DNA from: JADHLJ01 sp038146985
GTDB taxonomy: Bacteria; Pseudomonadota; Alphaproteobacteria; Thalassobaculales; Thalassobaculaceae
Direction: 5' to 3'
DNA: 64,000 bases
Assembly (NCBI GenBank): GCA_038146985.1
Contig: JAYQSQ010000010.1
Coordinates: 372,001 to 436,000, forward strand
Under the pieces are notes generated by a model. It worked only from the letters and a program-made list of their open reading frames with translations. It did no database searches and was not told where the DNA came from. The translations under genes were made by a program, and so were the position numbers. Shown here one piece after another: positions 43,801 to 52,739 of this stretch. Positions within the stretch are counted from its first letter, which is position 1; each line of letters begins with the position of its first letter.

Positions 43801-46196
43801 AGTTCACGCTCTCCTGGCTGAAGGAGCATCTGGAGACCACGGCGTCCCTGGAGGAGATCTGCGAGCGCTTGCCGATGCTGGGGCTCGAGGTCGAAGCGGT
43901 GGAAAACCGGGCAAAGGATCTCGCCGCCTTCACCGTCGGCTATGTGATCGAGGCGAAACAGCATCCTAACGCTGATCGGCTCCGGGTCTGTATCGTCGAT
44001 ACCGGCAAGGAGCACATTCAGGTGGTCTGCGGCGCCCCCAATGCGCGCACCGGCATGAAGGGCGTCTTCGCGCCCGCCGGGACGCATATTCCCGGCACTG
44101 GGGTCGACCTGAAGCAAGGCGTGATCCGGGGCGAGGAATCCAACGGTATGCTCTGCTCGGAACGCGAGATGGGGCTGTCGGACGAGCATGACGGCATCAT
44201 CGAGCTTCCCGAGGACGCACCGATCGGTGAAAGCTTCGCCAAGGTCGCGGGGCTGGATGATCCGATGATCGATATCGCGATCACGCCGGACCGGGCGGAC
44301 TGCCTTGGCGTTCGCGGCATCGCCCGGGACCTGGCGGCTGCGGGCCTCGGCACGCTGAAATCGCTGGATACCTCTGCGGTCAAAGGCACGTTCAAAAGCC
44401 CGATCAACTGGCGCGTCGAGTTGCCGGATCAGGACCCGTCGCTGGCCCCGTTCGTGGTTGGCCGCTACTTCAGGGGCGTGAAGAACGGGCCGAGCCCGAA
44501 ATGGCTGCGCGACCGGCTGACGGCTATCGGTCTGCGCCCGATCTCGGCCCTGGTCGACATCACCAACTATGTCATGATGGATCTTGGCCGCCCATTGCAT
44601 GCCTATGACGCGGACAAGGTGTCGGGCGACATCTTCATTCGCCTTGCCAGGCCTGGTGAAAAGTATCTGGCGCTCGACGGCAGGGAATACACGTTCGATG
44701 ACGAGATGATCGTGATTGGCGACGATCACGGCGTCGACGATCTCGCCGGCATCATGGGCGGCGAGCGGTCGGGCTGCGAGGACGGGACCGTCAATATGTT
44801 CCTCGAGGCGGCGATCTTCGATCCGATCCGCACGGCGGCAACGGGGCGCAAGCTCAACGTCATCTCGGATGCCCGTTATCGGTTTGAGCGCGGCCTTGAT
44901 CCGACCTCGCCGGCTTGGGGATCCGAGGTCGCGGCGCGTCTGGTGCTCGAGATTTGCGGCGGCGAGGTGAGCGAAATTGTGGTCCATGGCGGCGAGCCGG
45001 ATTGGAAACGCAGCTACACCTTGCGTCACAGCCGGATCAAGGGCCTGACCGGCGTCGACGTGCCGGAAGCGGATGCGATCCGGATTCTGAAGGATCTCGG
45101 CTTCGCGGTCAGCGGTTCGGGAGAGGCGATCTCGTGCGCAGTGCCGTCCTGGCGCGCCGATGTGATCGGCGAAGCGGATCTGGTCGAGGAGGTGGTCCGC
45201 ATCTGGGGCTTCGATCATATTCCGAACACCTCGATGAGCACCGATCATGTGGTGCCGGCCCCGGCGCTGACCCCGGCACAGGCACGGGAGCGGACCGCGA
45301 AACGCATCCTGGCGGCGCGCGGCATGAACGAGGCGGTGACCTTCTCCTTCGTCTCCTCGGCCCAGGCGACGCTGTTCGGCGGCGGCGCGGAGGACCTGAG
45401 GCTGGTCAATCCGATCAGTGCCGATCTCGACGTCATGCGCCCCTCGATCCTGCCGACCCTGCTGGCGGCGGCGGCCCGCAACGCGAATATGGGCAATGGC
45501 GATCTGGCCCTGTTCGAGGTCGGCCCGCAATATGCCGATCCGACACCCGAGGGCCAGCAGACCGTGGCAGCGGGCATTCGGACGGGGCAGACCTCGGCGC
45601 GGGACTGGACCAAGGCGGCACGTGCCGTCGATGTGTTCGATGCCAAGGCCGATGCAATGGCTCTGCTGGAGGTCCTCGGCGCTCCGGTTCAGAACATGCA
45701 GGTCTCCACCGACGCGCCCGGCTGGTACCATCCCGGCCGGTCCGGGACCCTGCGTCTCGGTCCCAACGCCTTCGCCCATTTCGGCGAGATCCATCCTAAG
45801 GTGCTGCGCGAGATGGATCTGCGCGGTCCGGCGGTCGCTTTCGAGGTTTACCTGGTCAAGGTGCCCGAGGCGCGGTCCAAGGGCCCGGCGCGGCCGCTGC
45901 TCAAGCTTCTGCCTTTCCAGCCGGTCCACCGTGACTTTGCTTTCCTGGTCGACGTGGACGTGCCGGCGGAGAAGCTGATCCGGGCGGCATCCGGAGCCGA
46001 CCGGAATCTGGTAAGCGATGTGCGGCTGTTCGATGAATATGCCGGGAAGGGCATGCCGGAGGGCAAGAAGTCGCTCGCCATCGCCGTCACCCTGCAGCCC
46101 CGGGACGCGACACTGACGGACGATGATCTGGAGGCAATCTCCAAGAAAATCGTTGCGCAGGTGGAAAAGCACACGGGTGGCGCGCTGCGGGCATAG
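43797..46196 (+). CDS. pheT: Phenylalanyl-tRNA synthetase beta subunit
   Basis: This 799-residue partner of PheS forms the alpha2-beta2 enzyme and carries the editing site. Domains in order are an N-terminal start MKFTLSWLKEHL, an EMAP/OB tRNA-binding region (about residues 40-150, NADRLRVCIVDTG), the B3/B4 core with editing activity (about 205-400, ALVDITNYVMMDLGRPLHAYD), B5 (about 405-470), the catalytic-like domain and a C-terminal ferredoxin-like anticodon-binding domain (about 705-799, FQPVHRDFAFLVD). The length is normal. It starts in the ATGA overlap with pheS and ends before a strong hairpin. Confidence 0.97.
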   Translation: MKFTLSWLKEHLETTASLEEICERLPMLGLEVEAVENRAKDLAAFTVGYVIEAKQHPNADRLRVCIVDTGKEHIQVVCGAPNARTGMKGVFAPAGTHIPGTGVDLKQGVIRGEESNGMLCSEREMGLSDEHDGIIELPEDAPIGESFAKVAGLDDPMIDIAITPDRADCLGVRGIARDLAAAGLGTLKSLDTSAVKGTFKSPINWRVELPDQDPSLAPFVVGRYFRGVKNGPSPKWLRDRLTAIGLRPISALVDITNYVMMDLGRPLHAYDADKVSGDIFIRLARPGEKYLALDGREYTFDDEMIVIGDDHGVDDLAGIMGGERSGCEDGTVNMFLEAAIFDPIRTAATGRKLNVISDARYRFERGLDPTSPAWGSEVAARLVLEICGGEVSEIVVHGGEPDWKRSYTLRHSRIKGLTGVDVPEADAIRILKDLGFAVSGSGEAISCAVPSWRADVIGEADLVEEVVRIWGFDHIPNTSMSTDHVVPAPALTPAQARERTAKRILAARGMNEAVTFSFVSSAQATLFGGGAEDLRLVNPISADLDVMRPSILPTLLAAAARNANMGNGDLALFEVGPQYADPTPEGQQTVAAGIRTGQTSARDWTKAARAVDVFDAKADAMALLEVLGAPVQNMQVSTDAPGWYHPGRSGTLRLGPNAFAHFGEIHPKVLREMDLRGPAVAFEVYLVKVPEARSKGPARPLLKLLPFQPVHRDFAFLVDVDVPAEKLIRAASGADRNLVSDVRLFDEYAGKGMPEGKKSLAIAVTLQPRDATLTDDDLEAISKKIVAQVEKHTGGALRA

Positions 46197-46226
46197 GTTA
46201 TGCGCTTGTGATCTCGGTCAAAATGA

Positions 46227-46259
46227 AAACCGCCGCGGTAGGCGCTACCGCGGCGGTTT
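46227..46259. terminator. Strong bidirectional terminator between pheT and nrdJ
   Basis: A perfect 15-bp stem, AAACCGCCGCGGTAG pairing with CTACCGCGGCGGTTT, closes a 3-base loop. It lies between two convergent genes, pheT (plus) and nrdJ (minus). Its A-start/T-end flanks give short T-runs for both directions. Confidence 0.85.
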
Positions 46260-46295
46260 CGACATGAAGCCGGGCAAGACCCCGGCGGGTGCGCC

Positions 46296-49200
46296 TCAGC
46301 TACACCCGCTGGTGCCCCCGCAGGTGTTGCATTTCATGCAGGTGCCGTTCCGCACCAGGGTGAAGTTGCCGCATTCCTCGCAGGCCTCACCTTCATAGCC
46401 TTTGATGCGGGCTTCGCGGATTTGCGCGAGCTTGCTGTCGACCGCGTCCATGACCGTCTCGCTCACGCTGACCGGCGCCGCCTTTCCGTTCGACGGCGCG
46501 GTCTGCAATCCGGCGCTGCCGCCATGTCCGTTGCCATGGCCGTTGCCGCGCACCGCCGTGGGTTCGGACGAAGCCATCACCGCCTCTTCGCTCGCCTCGG
46601 CGGTGACCACGGGGGAGGCACCATTGGTGCCGTTGGCCTTGTTGGCACCGCCTTGGAGAACCACGAGATTGTTGCGCACATAGCCGCGGCTCGTAATCTC
46701 GCGGAGCTTTTCCATGGCCCCGTATTCCTCATCCGCGTCGCCGACCGTGTCCGGCTGCAGATCGTCCTTGTTCACGTGGCTGAGGTCATGGCGATCGAGA
46801 TAGGAGATCGCCAGCTCGCGGAACAGATAATCGAGGATCGAGGTCGCCATCTTGATGGCATCGTTGCCGGTGACCATGCCCGAGGGCTCGAACCGGGTGA
46901 AGGTGAAGGAGTCGACATACTCCTCCAACGGCACCCCGTATTGCAGGCCGATGGAGACCGCGATCGCGAAACTGTTCATCAGCGAGCGGAAGGCCGCGCC
47001 TTCCTTGTGCATGTCGATGAAGATCTCGCCGAGCCGGCCGTCCTCGTACTCGCCGGTCCGCAGATAGACCTTGTGCCCGCCGACATTGGCTTTCTGGGTG
47101 TAGCCCTTGCGGCGCTGCGGCAGCACCGCCCGGTCCGCATGGCGTTCCCGCTCGACCACCTTTTCGACGACCCGCTCGATGATCCGTTCGGCGACGACCG
47201 GGGCCTTGACCGCGATCGGCGCTTCCAGGAACTCGTCCAGGTCCTCCTCATCCTCGACCAGGCTGGCCGCCAGCGGCTGGCTGAGCTTGGAGCCATCGCG
47301 ATAGAGGGCATTGGCCTTGATCGCGAGCCGCCAGGACAGCATGTAGGCGTCCGAGCAATCGGCGACCGTCGCGCTGTTCGGCATGTTGATGGTCTTGGAG
47401 ATGGCGCCCGAGATGAACGGCTGGGCGGCGGCCATCATGCGGATATGGCTCTCCGCCGACAGGAAGCGCGTGCCGATCCGGCCGCAGACATTGGCGCAGT
47501 CGAAGACCGGAAGATGCTCGTCCTTCAGGTGCGGGGCCTTCTCCACGGTCATCGCGCCGCAGACATAGGTGTTCGCGGCCTCGACCTGCTGCTTGGTGAA
47601 ACCAAGCTCGGCAAGCATATCGAAGGCAACGTCGTTCAGTTGCGCGTCGCTGAAGCCGAGAGTCTGGGTGCAGAAGGTTTCGCCCAGGGTCCACTTGTTG
47701 AAGGCGAACTTGATGTCGAAGGCATTGGCCATTGCCGCCTCCAGCATCTCGATCTCGGTCTCGCCGAAACCTTTCCCGGCGAGGCTCTCCGGATTGATCG
47801 CCGGAGCGCCGACCAGGGTGCCGTGGCCGACCGCATAGCGGGTGATCTCGCCGATCTGTTCCTCGTTGTAGCCGAGCAGGCGCAAGGCCTCTGGCACCAC
47901 GTGATTGATGATCTTGAAATAGCCGCCCCCGGCCAGTTTCTTGAACTTCACGATCGCGAAGTCCGGCTCGATGCCCGTGGTATCGCAGTCCATGACCAGC
48001 CCGATCGTGCCGGTGGGCGCGATGACGGTCGCCTGGGCGTTGCGGAAGCCGTGCTTCTCGCCGAGCGCAAGCGCCTGGTCCCAAGCCTTCCGGGCAGCGG
48101 CGGTAAGATCGACATCCGGGCAATGTGCCGCGTTCATCGGCACCGGCAGGATGGTCAGCCCCTCATAGCCTTCGCTTTCGCCATAGGCGGCGCGCCGGTG
48201 GTTGCGGATCACCCGCAGCATGTGGTCGGCATTGTCCTTGTAGCACCGGAAGGCGCCCAGTTCCGCGGCCATTTCGGCGGAGGTCGCGTAGGCGACGCCG
48301 GTCATGATTGCCGTCAGCGCGCCACAGATCTCCCGGCCCTCGTTGCTGTCATAGCCGTGGCCGGACGCCATCAACAGCCCGCCGATATTGGCGTAGCCAA
48401 GACCAAGCGTGCGGTAGTCGTAGGACAGCCGCGCGATTTCCTTCGATGGGAACTGGGCCATCATCACCGCGATCTCGAGCGTGACGGTCCATAGCCGCAC
48501 CGCGTGCTCGTAGCTCGGGATATCGAACCGGCCGTCCTCGTGGCGGAATTTCATCAGATTGAGCGACGCCAGATTGCAGGCCGTGTCGTCCAGGAACATG
48601 TATTCCGAGCAGGGATTCGACGCGTCGATCCGCCCGCCCGCCGGGCAGGTGTGCCATTCGTTGATCGTGGTGTCGAACTGCAGGCCCGGGTCCGCGCAGG
48701 CCCAGGCGGCATGGGAGATCTTGTCCCACAGATCGCGGGCTTCGACGGTGTCGCTCACCTCGCCGTCGGTGCGGCGGATCAGCGCCCAGCTCTCTCCGGC
48801 CTCGACCGCCTTCAGAAAATCATTGGAAACCCGGACCGAGTTGTTCGAATTCTGGCCGGAAACCGTGAGATACGCCTCTGAATCCCAATCCGTGTCATAG
48901 GTCTGGAAGTCGATCCGGTCATAACCCTGCTGGGCAAACTGAATCACCCGCTGGATATAGTTCTCCGGAATCATCGACTTGCGGGCGGCGAGGATGGCCT
49001 TTTTCAGACTGCGGTTCTGTTTCGGGTCGAACCGCGCGTCGCTGTCCGCGGCGCCGTCCCATTCCGTGCAGGCCTTCATCACCGCGTTCATGTGCTGATT
49101 GGCGAGCTTCGAGCCCGCGACCAGGGCCGCGACCTTCTGCTCCTCCAGCACCTTCCAGTCGATATAGTGCTCGATGTCCGGATGATCGATGTCCACGGTA

Positions 49201-50042
49201 ACCATTTTGGCGGCGCGGCGCGTGGTGCCGCCCGACTTGATGGCGCCGGCCGCGCGGTCACCGATCTTCAGGAAACTCATCAGGCCGGACGACCGGCCAC
49301 CGCCAGACAGGGATTCGCCGGATCCGCGCAGTTTCGAGAAGTTCGACCCGGTGCCCGAGCCGTATTTGAAAAGACGCGCTTCGCGGACCCAGAGGTCCAT
49401 GATCCCGCCTTCGTTAACCAGATCATCCTGCACGCCCTGAATGAAACAGGCATGAGGCTGCGGATGCTCATAGGCGGATTTCGAGCGGGTCAGTTTGCCG
49501 GTCTGGTAGTCGACATAGTGATGACCCTGGGCCGGGCCGTCGATGCCATAGGCCCAATGCAGGCCGGTGTTGAACCATTGGGGCGAATTCGGTGCCGCCA
49601 TCTGCCGGCACAGCATGTACTGCATCTCGTCGTAATAGGCCTTGGCGTCGGCTTCCGAATCAAAGTAGCCGCCTTTCCAGCCCCAGTAGGTCCAGGTGCC
49701 GGCCAGGCGGTGGAAGACCTGCTTGGCGCTGGTTTCGCCGATGCTGCGCTGGTCCTTGGGCAGTTTCGCGATCGCGGCTTCATCCGCCGCCCGGCGCCAC
49801 AGCCACACGGGAACGTCCGGCTCCTCCACGGGGTGAGAGACCGCCGGGATTCCCGCCTTGCGGAAATACTTCTGGGCGATGATGTCGGAGGCGACCTGAG
49901 ACCAATCGGCCGGCACCTCGACGGCATCATTCTTGAAAACCACGGACCCGTCAGGGTTACGGATCTCACTGGTCACGTTCCGGAACGCGATATCCGCGTA
50001 GGCCCCACCTTGTTCTGTCGTGAATCGGCGCTCGATTCTCAT
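46296..50042 (-). CDS. nrdJ: Class II (B12-dependent) ribonucleotide reductase NrdJ
   Basis: This 1248-residue single-chain reductase makes deoxyribonucleotides using adenosylcobalamin to form the thiyl radical, so it works with or without oxygen. The active-site block NPCSEYMFLDDTACNLASLN carries the radical Cys at about 478. The N-terminal GSGTGSNFSKLRGSGE block and the PTGTIGLVMDCDTTGIEPDFA block are standard. A charged spacer (RIIERVVEKVVERERH) near residue 960 and a Gly/Asn-rich low-complexity linker near residues 1125-1175 precede a C-terminal zinc-finger-like tail (CEECGNF...CMKCNTCGG). The start is the ATG at 50042 with a purine-rich site. LexA-type repeats lie 146-171 bases upstream. 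No cobalamin riboswitch was recognised. Confidence 0.95.
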   Translation of the reverse strand: MRIERRFTTEQGGAYADIAFRNVTSEIRNPDGSVVFKNDAVEVPADWSQVASDIIAQKYFRKAGIPAVSHPVEEPDVPVWLWRRAADEAAIAKLPKDQRSIGETSAKQVFHRLAGTWTYWGWKGGYFDSEADAKAYYDEMQYMLCRQMAAPNSPQWFNTGLHWAYGIDGPAQGHHYVDYQTGKLTRSKSAYEHPQPHACFIQGVQDDLVNEGGIMDLWVREARLFKYGSGTGSNFSKLRGSGESLSGGGRSSGLMSFLKIGDRAAGAIKSGGTTRRAAKMVTVDIDHPDIEHYIDWKVLEEQKVAALVAGSKLANQHMNAVMKACTEWDGAADSDARFDPKQNRSLKKAILAARKSMIPENYIQRVIQFAQQGYDRIDFQTYDTDWDSEAYLTVSGQNSNNSVRVSNDFLKAVEAGESWALIRRTDGEVSDTVEARDLWDKISHAAWACADPGLQFDTTINEWHTCPAGGRIDASNPCSEYMFLDDTACNLASLNLMKFRHEDGRFDIPSYEHAVRLWTVTLEIAVMMAQFPSKEIARLSYDYRTLGLGYANIGGLLMASGHGYDSNEGREICGALTAIMTGVAYATSAEMAAELGAFRCYKDNADHMLRVIRNHRRAAYGESEGYEGLTILPVPMNAAHCPDVDLTAAARKAWDQALALGEKHGFRNAQATVIAPTGTIGLVMDCDTTGIEPDFAIVKFKKLAGGGYFKIINHVVPEALRLLGYNEEQIGEITRYAVGHGTLVGAPAINPESLAGKGFGETEIEMLEAAMANAFDIKFAFNKWTLGETFCTQTLGFSDAQLNDVAFDMLAELGFTKQQVEAANTYVCGAMTVEKAPHLKDEHLPVFDCANVCGRIGTRFLSAESHIRMMAAAQPFISGAISKTINMPNSATVADCSDAYMLSWRLAIKANALYRDGSKLSQPLAASLVEDEEDLDEFLEAPIAVKAPVVAERIIERVVEKVVERERHADRAVLPQRRKGYTQKANVGGHKVYLRTGEYEDGRLGEIFIDMHKEGAAFRSLMNSFAIAVSIGLQYGVPLEEYVDSFTFTRFEPSGMVTGNDAIKMATSILDYLFRELAISYLDRHDLSHVNKDDLQPDTVGDADEEYGAMEKLREITSRGYVRNNLVVLQGGANKANGTNGASPVVTAEASEEAVMASSEPTAVRGNGHGNGHGGSAGLQTAPSNGKAAPVSVSETVMDAVDSKLAQIREARIKGYEGEACEECGNFTLVRNGTCMKCNTCGGTSGCS

Positions 50043-50696
50043 TTGGACGCCCCCTGTCCACCGTCAACGGCATGCTGGTTTTTCGATACCCGAACTAGAT
50101 GTTGTAGCCCGGAAGAAAAAAGGTACCGAATATGGTGGATTGATGGCAAGTAAAAATATTCGTCAAATGGAAAAATAATAATGATAAGAACAAATATAGA
50201 ACAAATTAAGAACAAAAAATGACTAACGCTGAGTTTGAAATATATCTTTCAGTATTTCTAAGAACCCGCGCGACCATGAACCAGTCGCCGGGTGTTGCCT
50301 GTACAAAAACCGCTCAAGCTCTCCTAGAGCCGGCGGAACCCGCTCTGTTCAAAGTGAACCATGCGAGCAAGTCTCACTTGGGTCCGTGCCAAGAGACCGA
50401 ACCTTGATGATGCAGAGATTCACCAAGGCTTGCAATATATTTTGTAGGTAAGATTCTTTCGTTCACCATATGTGGTTGTCGGCGACGCCGAGGGTTCGGC
50501 CGGTCCGGAAGCGTGCCGGACACCGGCGTCATGGAGTCGCCGTTTCGGTTTGCATAGAATCGGCTTTCGCTTGCGCCGGCATTATGGAGGACGCGTTGAT
50601 CCTTGCCTGCTGGAGTTGCGGGCGTTGCGATGACTGGACGCCGCCGCGTCCGGATGACATATTCAAGCCGTGATCAACGAGCGCGGGATCGCGTTG
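50043..50696. other. AT-rich intergenic region between nrdJ and the complex I gene
   Basis: Apart from the LexA-type repeats, no gene is well supported. The first 200 bases are much more AT-rich than the rest of the window and must hold the nrdJ promoter. A short palindrome GTTCAAAGTGAAC is at 50347-50359. Small open frames at 50219-50407 and 50470-50673 have no ribosome site or recognisable product. The rightmost part leads into the NDUFA12 gene. Confidence 0.5.
50188..50213. promoter_or_regulatory. Triple GAAC direct repeat, LexA-type operator
   Basis: GAAC occurs at 50188, 50199 and 50210, with exactly 7 bases between successive copies (AAATATA and AAATTAA). This is two overlapping copies of the alphaproteobacterial LexA box. 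The first box closely matches the imuB box (both GAACAAAT). Read leftward, TTGTTC with TTATTA 17 bases on could be the nrdJ promoter, with the repeats overlapping its -35. Confidence 0.6.
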
Positions 50697-51056
50697 ATGA
50701 GCGTCGGAACGCTGTTTTATACCTGGATGAACGGGCGGCAGGTCGGCTCGGATTCCTTTGGCAACAAATACTATGAGCACAAGTCGCGTCGGCGCTTGGA
50801 CGGGCGGCTCAAGCGCTGGGTCGTCTATAACGGGATGGTCGAGGCCTCCAAGGTCCCGCCGGAATGGCATGGCTGGCTGCACTACAGCGTGGATGCGATT
50901 CCAGACGGAGATGGACCGCCCAGGCACGATTGGCAGAAGGACCACCTGCCGAATCTGACCGGCACGCGCTATGCCTACCGGCCGCCGGGGCATGTGCTGA
51001 ACGGCGGCAAGCGGGATCAGGCGACGGGCGACTACGAACCCTGGACGCCGGCTTGA
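50697..51056 (+). CDS. NADH:ubiquinone oxidoreductase subunit NDUFA12 family
   Basis: This 119-residue accessory complex I subunit is found in alphaproteobacteria and mitochondria. TLFYTWMNGRQVGSDSFGNKYYE opens the protein, followed by RRLDGRLKRWVVYNG, EASKVPPEWHGWLHY and LPNLTGTRYAYRPPGHVL, the standard blocks. The ATG at 50697 matches the usual family start; an in-frame GTG at 50670 would add nine residues. It is the first of three plus-strand genes (NDUFA12, mlaD, DUF2155) that keep the conserved alphaproteobacterial order. The subunit sits near the junction of the complex arms in the mitochondrial enzyme. Confidence 0.93.
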   Translation: MSVGTLFYTWMNGRQVGSDSFGNKYYEHKSRRRLDGRLKRWVVYNGMVEASKVPPEWHGWLHYSVDAIPDGDGPPRHDWQKDHLPNLTGTRYAYRPPGHVLNGGKRDQATGDYEPWTPA

Positions 51057-51108
51057 CCTTTGAGACCTGACAGGACCGACCGGTCCCAAGCCTAGGGGGA
51101 CGGCGCTC

Positions 51109-51573
51109 ATGCAACGCGGGATGATCGAAACGCTGATGGGGGCGGTGGTCCTCGGCGTCGCGGCCCTGTTTCTGGTTTTCGCCTATAGCGCGGCCAACCT
51201 GCGCGCCAGTACCGGATATGAGGTGACGGCGCGTTTCAACAAGATCGGTGGCGTGAAGATCGGCAGCGACGTGCGGGTCAGCGGCATCTCGGTCGGCACC
51301 GTGACGGAGCTCGCGCTTGATCCGCAATCCTTCAAGGCGGTCGTTACCATGACCTTGGACGACAGCTACACATTTACCGACGACACCACGGCATCGATCG
51401 CCAGCGAGGGGTTGCTGGGCGGAAACTATATCGAGCTGGTGCCGGGCGGCTCACCGATGGCCATCGAACCGGGTGGTACGATCGAGTACACCCAGGACTC
51501 CGTCGATATTGTTCAGCTGCTCGGCCGTTTCATTTTCTCGGCCGAGAAGGCCGGTGCTGGCGATACGAAATAG
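51109..51573 (+). CDS. mlaD: MlaD-type phospholipid transport substrate-binding protein
   Basis: This 154-residue inner-membrane-anchored periplasmic protein is of the MCE family, the lipid-binding ring of the Mla retrograde phospholipid system. One N-terminal membrane helix (LMGAVVLGVAALFLVFAYS, residues about 9-27) is followed by an MCE domain (GYEVTARFNKIGGVKIGSDV ... ISVGTVTELALDPQSFKAV ... SEGLLGGNYIELVPGG). It is short, with little after the MCE domain, as in E. coli MlaD. The Mla ABC genes (mlaE, mlaF) and mlaB/C are not in this window. The neighbours are complex I and DUF2155 genes, as in many alphaproteobacteria. Confidence 0.93.
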   Translation: MQRGMIETLMGAVVLGVAALFLVFAYSAANLRASTGYEVTARFNKIGGVKIGSDVRVSGISVGTVTELALDPQSFKAVVTMTLDDSYTFTDDTTASIASEGLLGGNYIELVPGGSPMAIEPGGTIEYTQDSVDIVQLLGRFIFSAEKAGAGDTK

Positions 51574-51577
51574 TTCC

Positions 51578-52093
51578 ATGGTGGCAGGTTTCGCGCCGGT
51601 GATTGTCCGATCACTCATCCGTGGTTCCGCCGTTGTGCTTCAAGCTGCAGCGGCGTTGCCGCCGTTCCCGCGCAAGCTCTCGACCTTGCTTGTTCTGTCT
51701 TGTTTGACGCTGCCGGCCGGCGCGGAAGCGCAGACCGTCCTCCGGAAATCCGATCCTTGGCTGATCATGTCCGGAGTCCTGCTTCAGGGGTTGGACAAGA
51801 TTACCGCACGCGTCTCGACGGTCGAAATCGAGGTCGGTGGCACCGGCATCTACGGCACGCTGCGGATCACCCTCCGAGCCTGCCGGGAACGTCCACCGAC
51901 CGAGACACCGGAAAGCGCGGCGTATCTCGAAATCATCGACGAGAAACCCGGCGAGGCCCCGGTGGCGCTGTTCTCCGGTTGGATGTTCGCGTCCAGCCCG
52001 GCCCTGCATGCATTGGAGCACCCGGTCTATGACGTCTGGGTACTCGGGTGCAGAAGCGCCTCCAGCACCGCTCCGTCATCCGGCAAGGAATAG
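51578..52093 (+). CDS. DUF2155 family protein
   Basis: This 171-residue protein starts at the ATG at 51578. It has a hydrophobic secretion signal (about residues 30-50: LSTLLVLSCLTLPAGAEA) and then the DUF2155 core, with DKITARVSTVEIEVGGTG, GTLRITLRACRERPPTE, AYLEIID and a C-terminal ALFSGWMFASSPALHALEHPVYDVWVLGC. Family members are secreted or periplasmic, of unknown role, and often follow mlaD. The last 67 bases overlap the convergent aat gene. The C-terminal tail after the conserved VLGC is an extension of about 11 residues. Confidence 0.85.
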   Translation: MVAGFAPVIVRSLIRGSAVVLQAAAALPPFPRKLSTLLVLSCLTLPAGAEAQTVLRKSDPWLIMSGVLLQGLDKITARVSTVEIEVGGTGIYGTLRITLRACRERPPTETPESAAYLEIIDEKPGEAPVALFSGWMFASSPALHALEHPVYDVWVLGCRSASSTAPSSGKE

Positions 52094-52680
52094 AAAACCG
52101 CGGGCCGGCGCAGCGCGTCGGCGAGCAGAACGTGATAGTCCGCGCGGCTGATTTCCCTGGCGCCGAACTGCTTCAGGTGATCGGTGATGAATTGACAGTC
52201 CAGAAGGCTGAACCCTCCGGCGCGCAGTCTCGCGACGAGATGGACCATGGCGATCTTGCTGGCATTGGTGACCCGGCTGAACATGCTCTCGCCAAAGAAC
52301 GCGCCGCCCAGCGCGCCGCCGTACAGGCCGCCGACCAGTTTATCCTCTGACCATATCTCGACACTGTGACAGCGGCCGAGCTCGGCAAGTTCCAAATAAA
52401 GCCGGCGGATCTCCGGGTTGATCCAGGTATCGGGCCGCTCTTCCGTCGCTTCGGCACAACCATCCAAGACTGCCGCGAACGCGGTATCGCAGGTCACGGT
52501 ATAAGGTGCGCGCCGAACGACCTTGCGCAGGCTTCTCGGAATATGGACGTTATCAAGGGTGATGACACCGCGCGTATCCGGATCGACGAAGAACATCCTG
52601 GGGGCGTTCCGGCTCTCTGCCATCGGAAAAACCCCGATCGCATAGGCCTTGAGCAACATTTCCGGATGCAGGTCGGTCAC
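52027..52680 (-). CDS. aat: Leucyl/phenylalanyl-tRNA-protein transferase
   Basis: This 217-residue enzyme of the N-end rule adds Leu or Phe to proteins with N-terminal Arg or Lys, marking them for ClpS/ClpAP. It begins MLLKAYAIGVFPMAE with MFFVDPDTRGVI, then DTWINPEIRRLYLELAELGRCHSVEIW, VGGLYGGALGGAFFGESMFSR and LLDCQFITDHLKQFGARE, the conserved core. The start is GTG (52680). It is downstream of accC on the same strand (59 bases), the common alphaproteobacterial arrangement. Its 3' end overlaps the DUF2155 gene on the other strand by 67 bases. Confidence 0.95.
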   Translation of the reverse strand: MTDLHPEMLLKAYAIGVFPMAESRNAPRMFFVDPDTRGVITLDNVHIPRSLRKVVRRAPYTVTCDTAFAAVLDGCAEATEERPDTWINPEIRRLYLELAELGRCHSVEIWSEDKLVGGLYGGALGGAFFGESMFSRVTNASKIAMVHLVARLRAGGFSLLDCQFITDHLKQFGAREISRADYHVLLADALRRPAVFYSLPDDGAVLEALLHPSTQTS

Positions 52681-52739
52681 GTCGGGCAGTCTCCCGGATA
52701 TCCGCGCGTCTCAAATTTCCCCGCCGTCCCGACGCCGCG

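Noticed and set aside
43746..46172. Long minus-strand open frame antisense to pheT
   Set aside because: Same cause: an antisense shadow of a conserved gene, with low-complexity translation and no domain.
46800..46860. Possible intein or insertion in nrdJ
   Set aside because: The 1248-residue length and the charged and Gly/Asn-rich segments match the usual alphaproteobacterial NrdJ with its linker and zinc tail; no splice-junction motif is present.
50043..50187. Cobalamin riboswitch ahead of nrdJ
   Set aside because: This would suit a B12-dependent enzyme, but the conserved B12-box pattern was not found in the leader; the region is AT-rich and short.
50219..50407. Small open frame (62 codons) starting 6 bases after the GAAC repeats, considered as an SOS-induced small protein
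   Set aside because: No ribosome site, unusual codons (CTA, AGA, ATA) for this genome, no hydrophobic segment and no familiar sequence. It might be real if leaderless, but the evidence is too thin.
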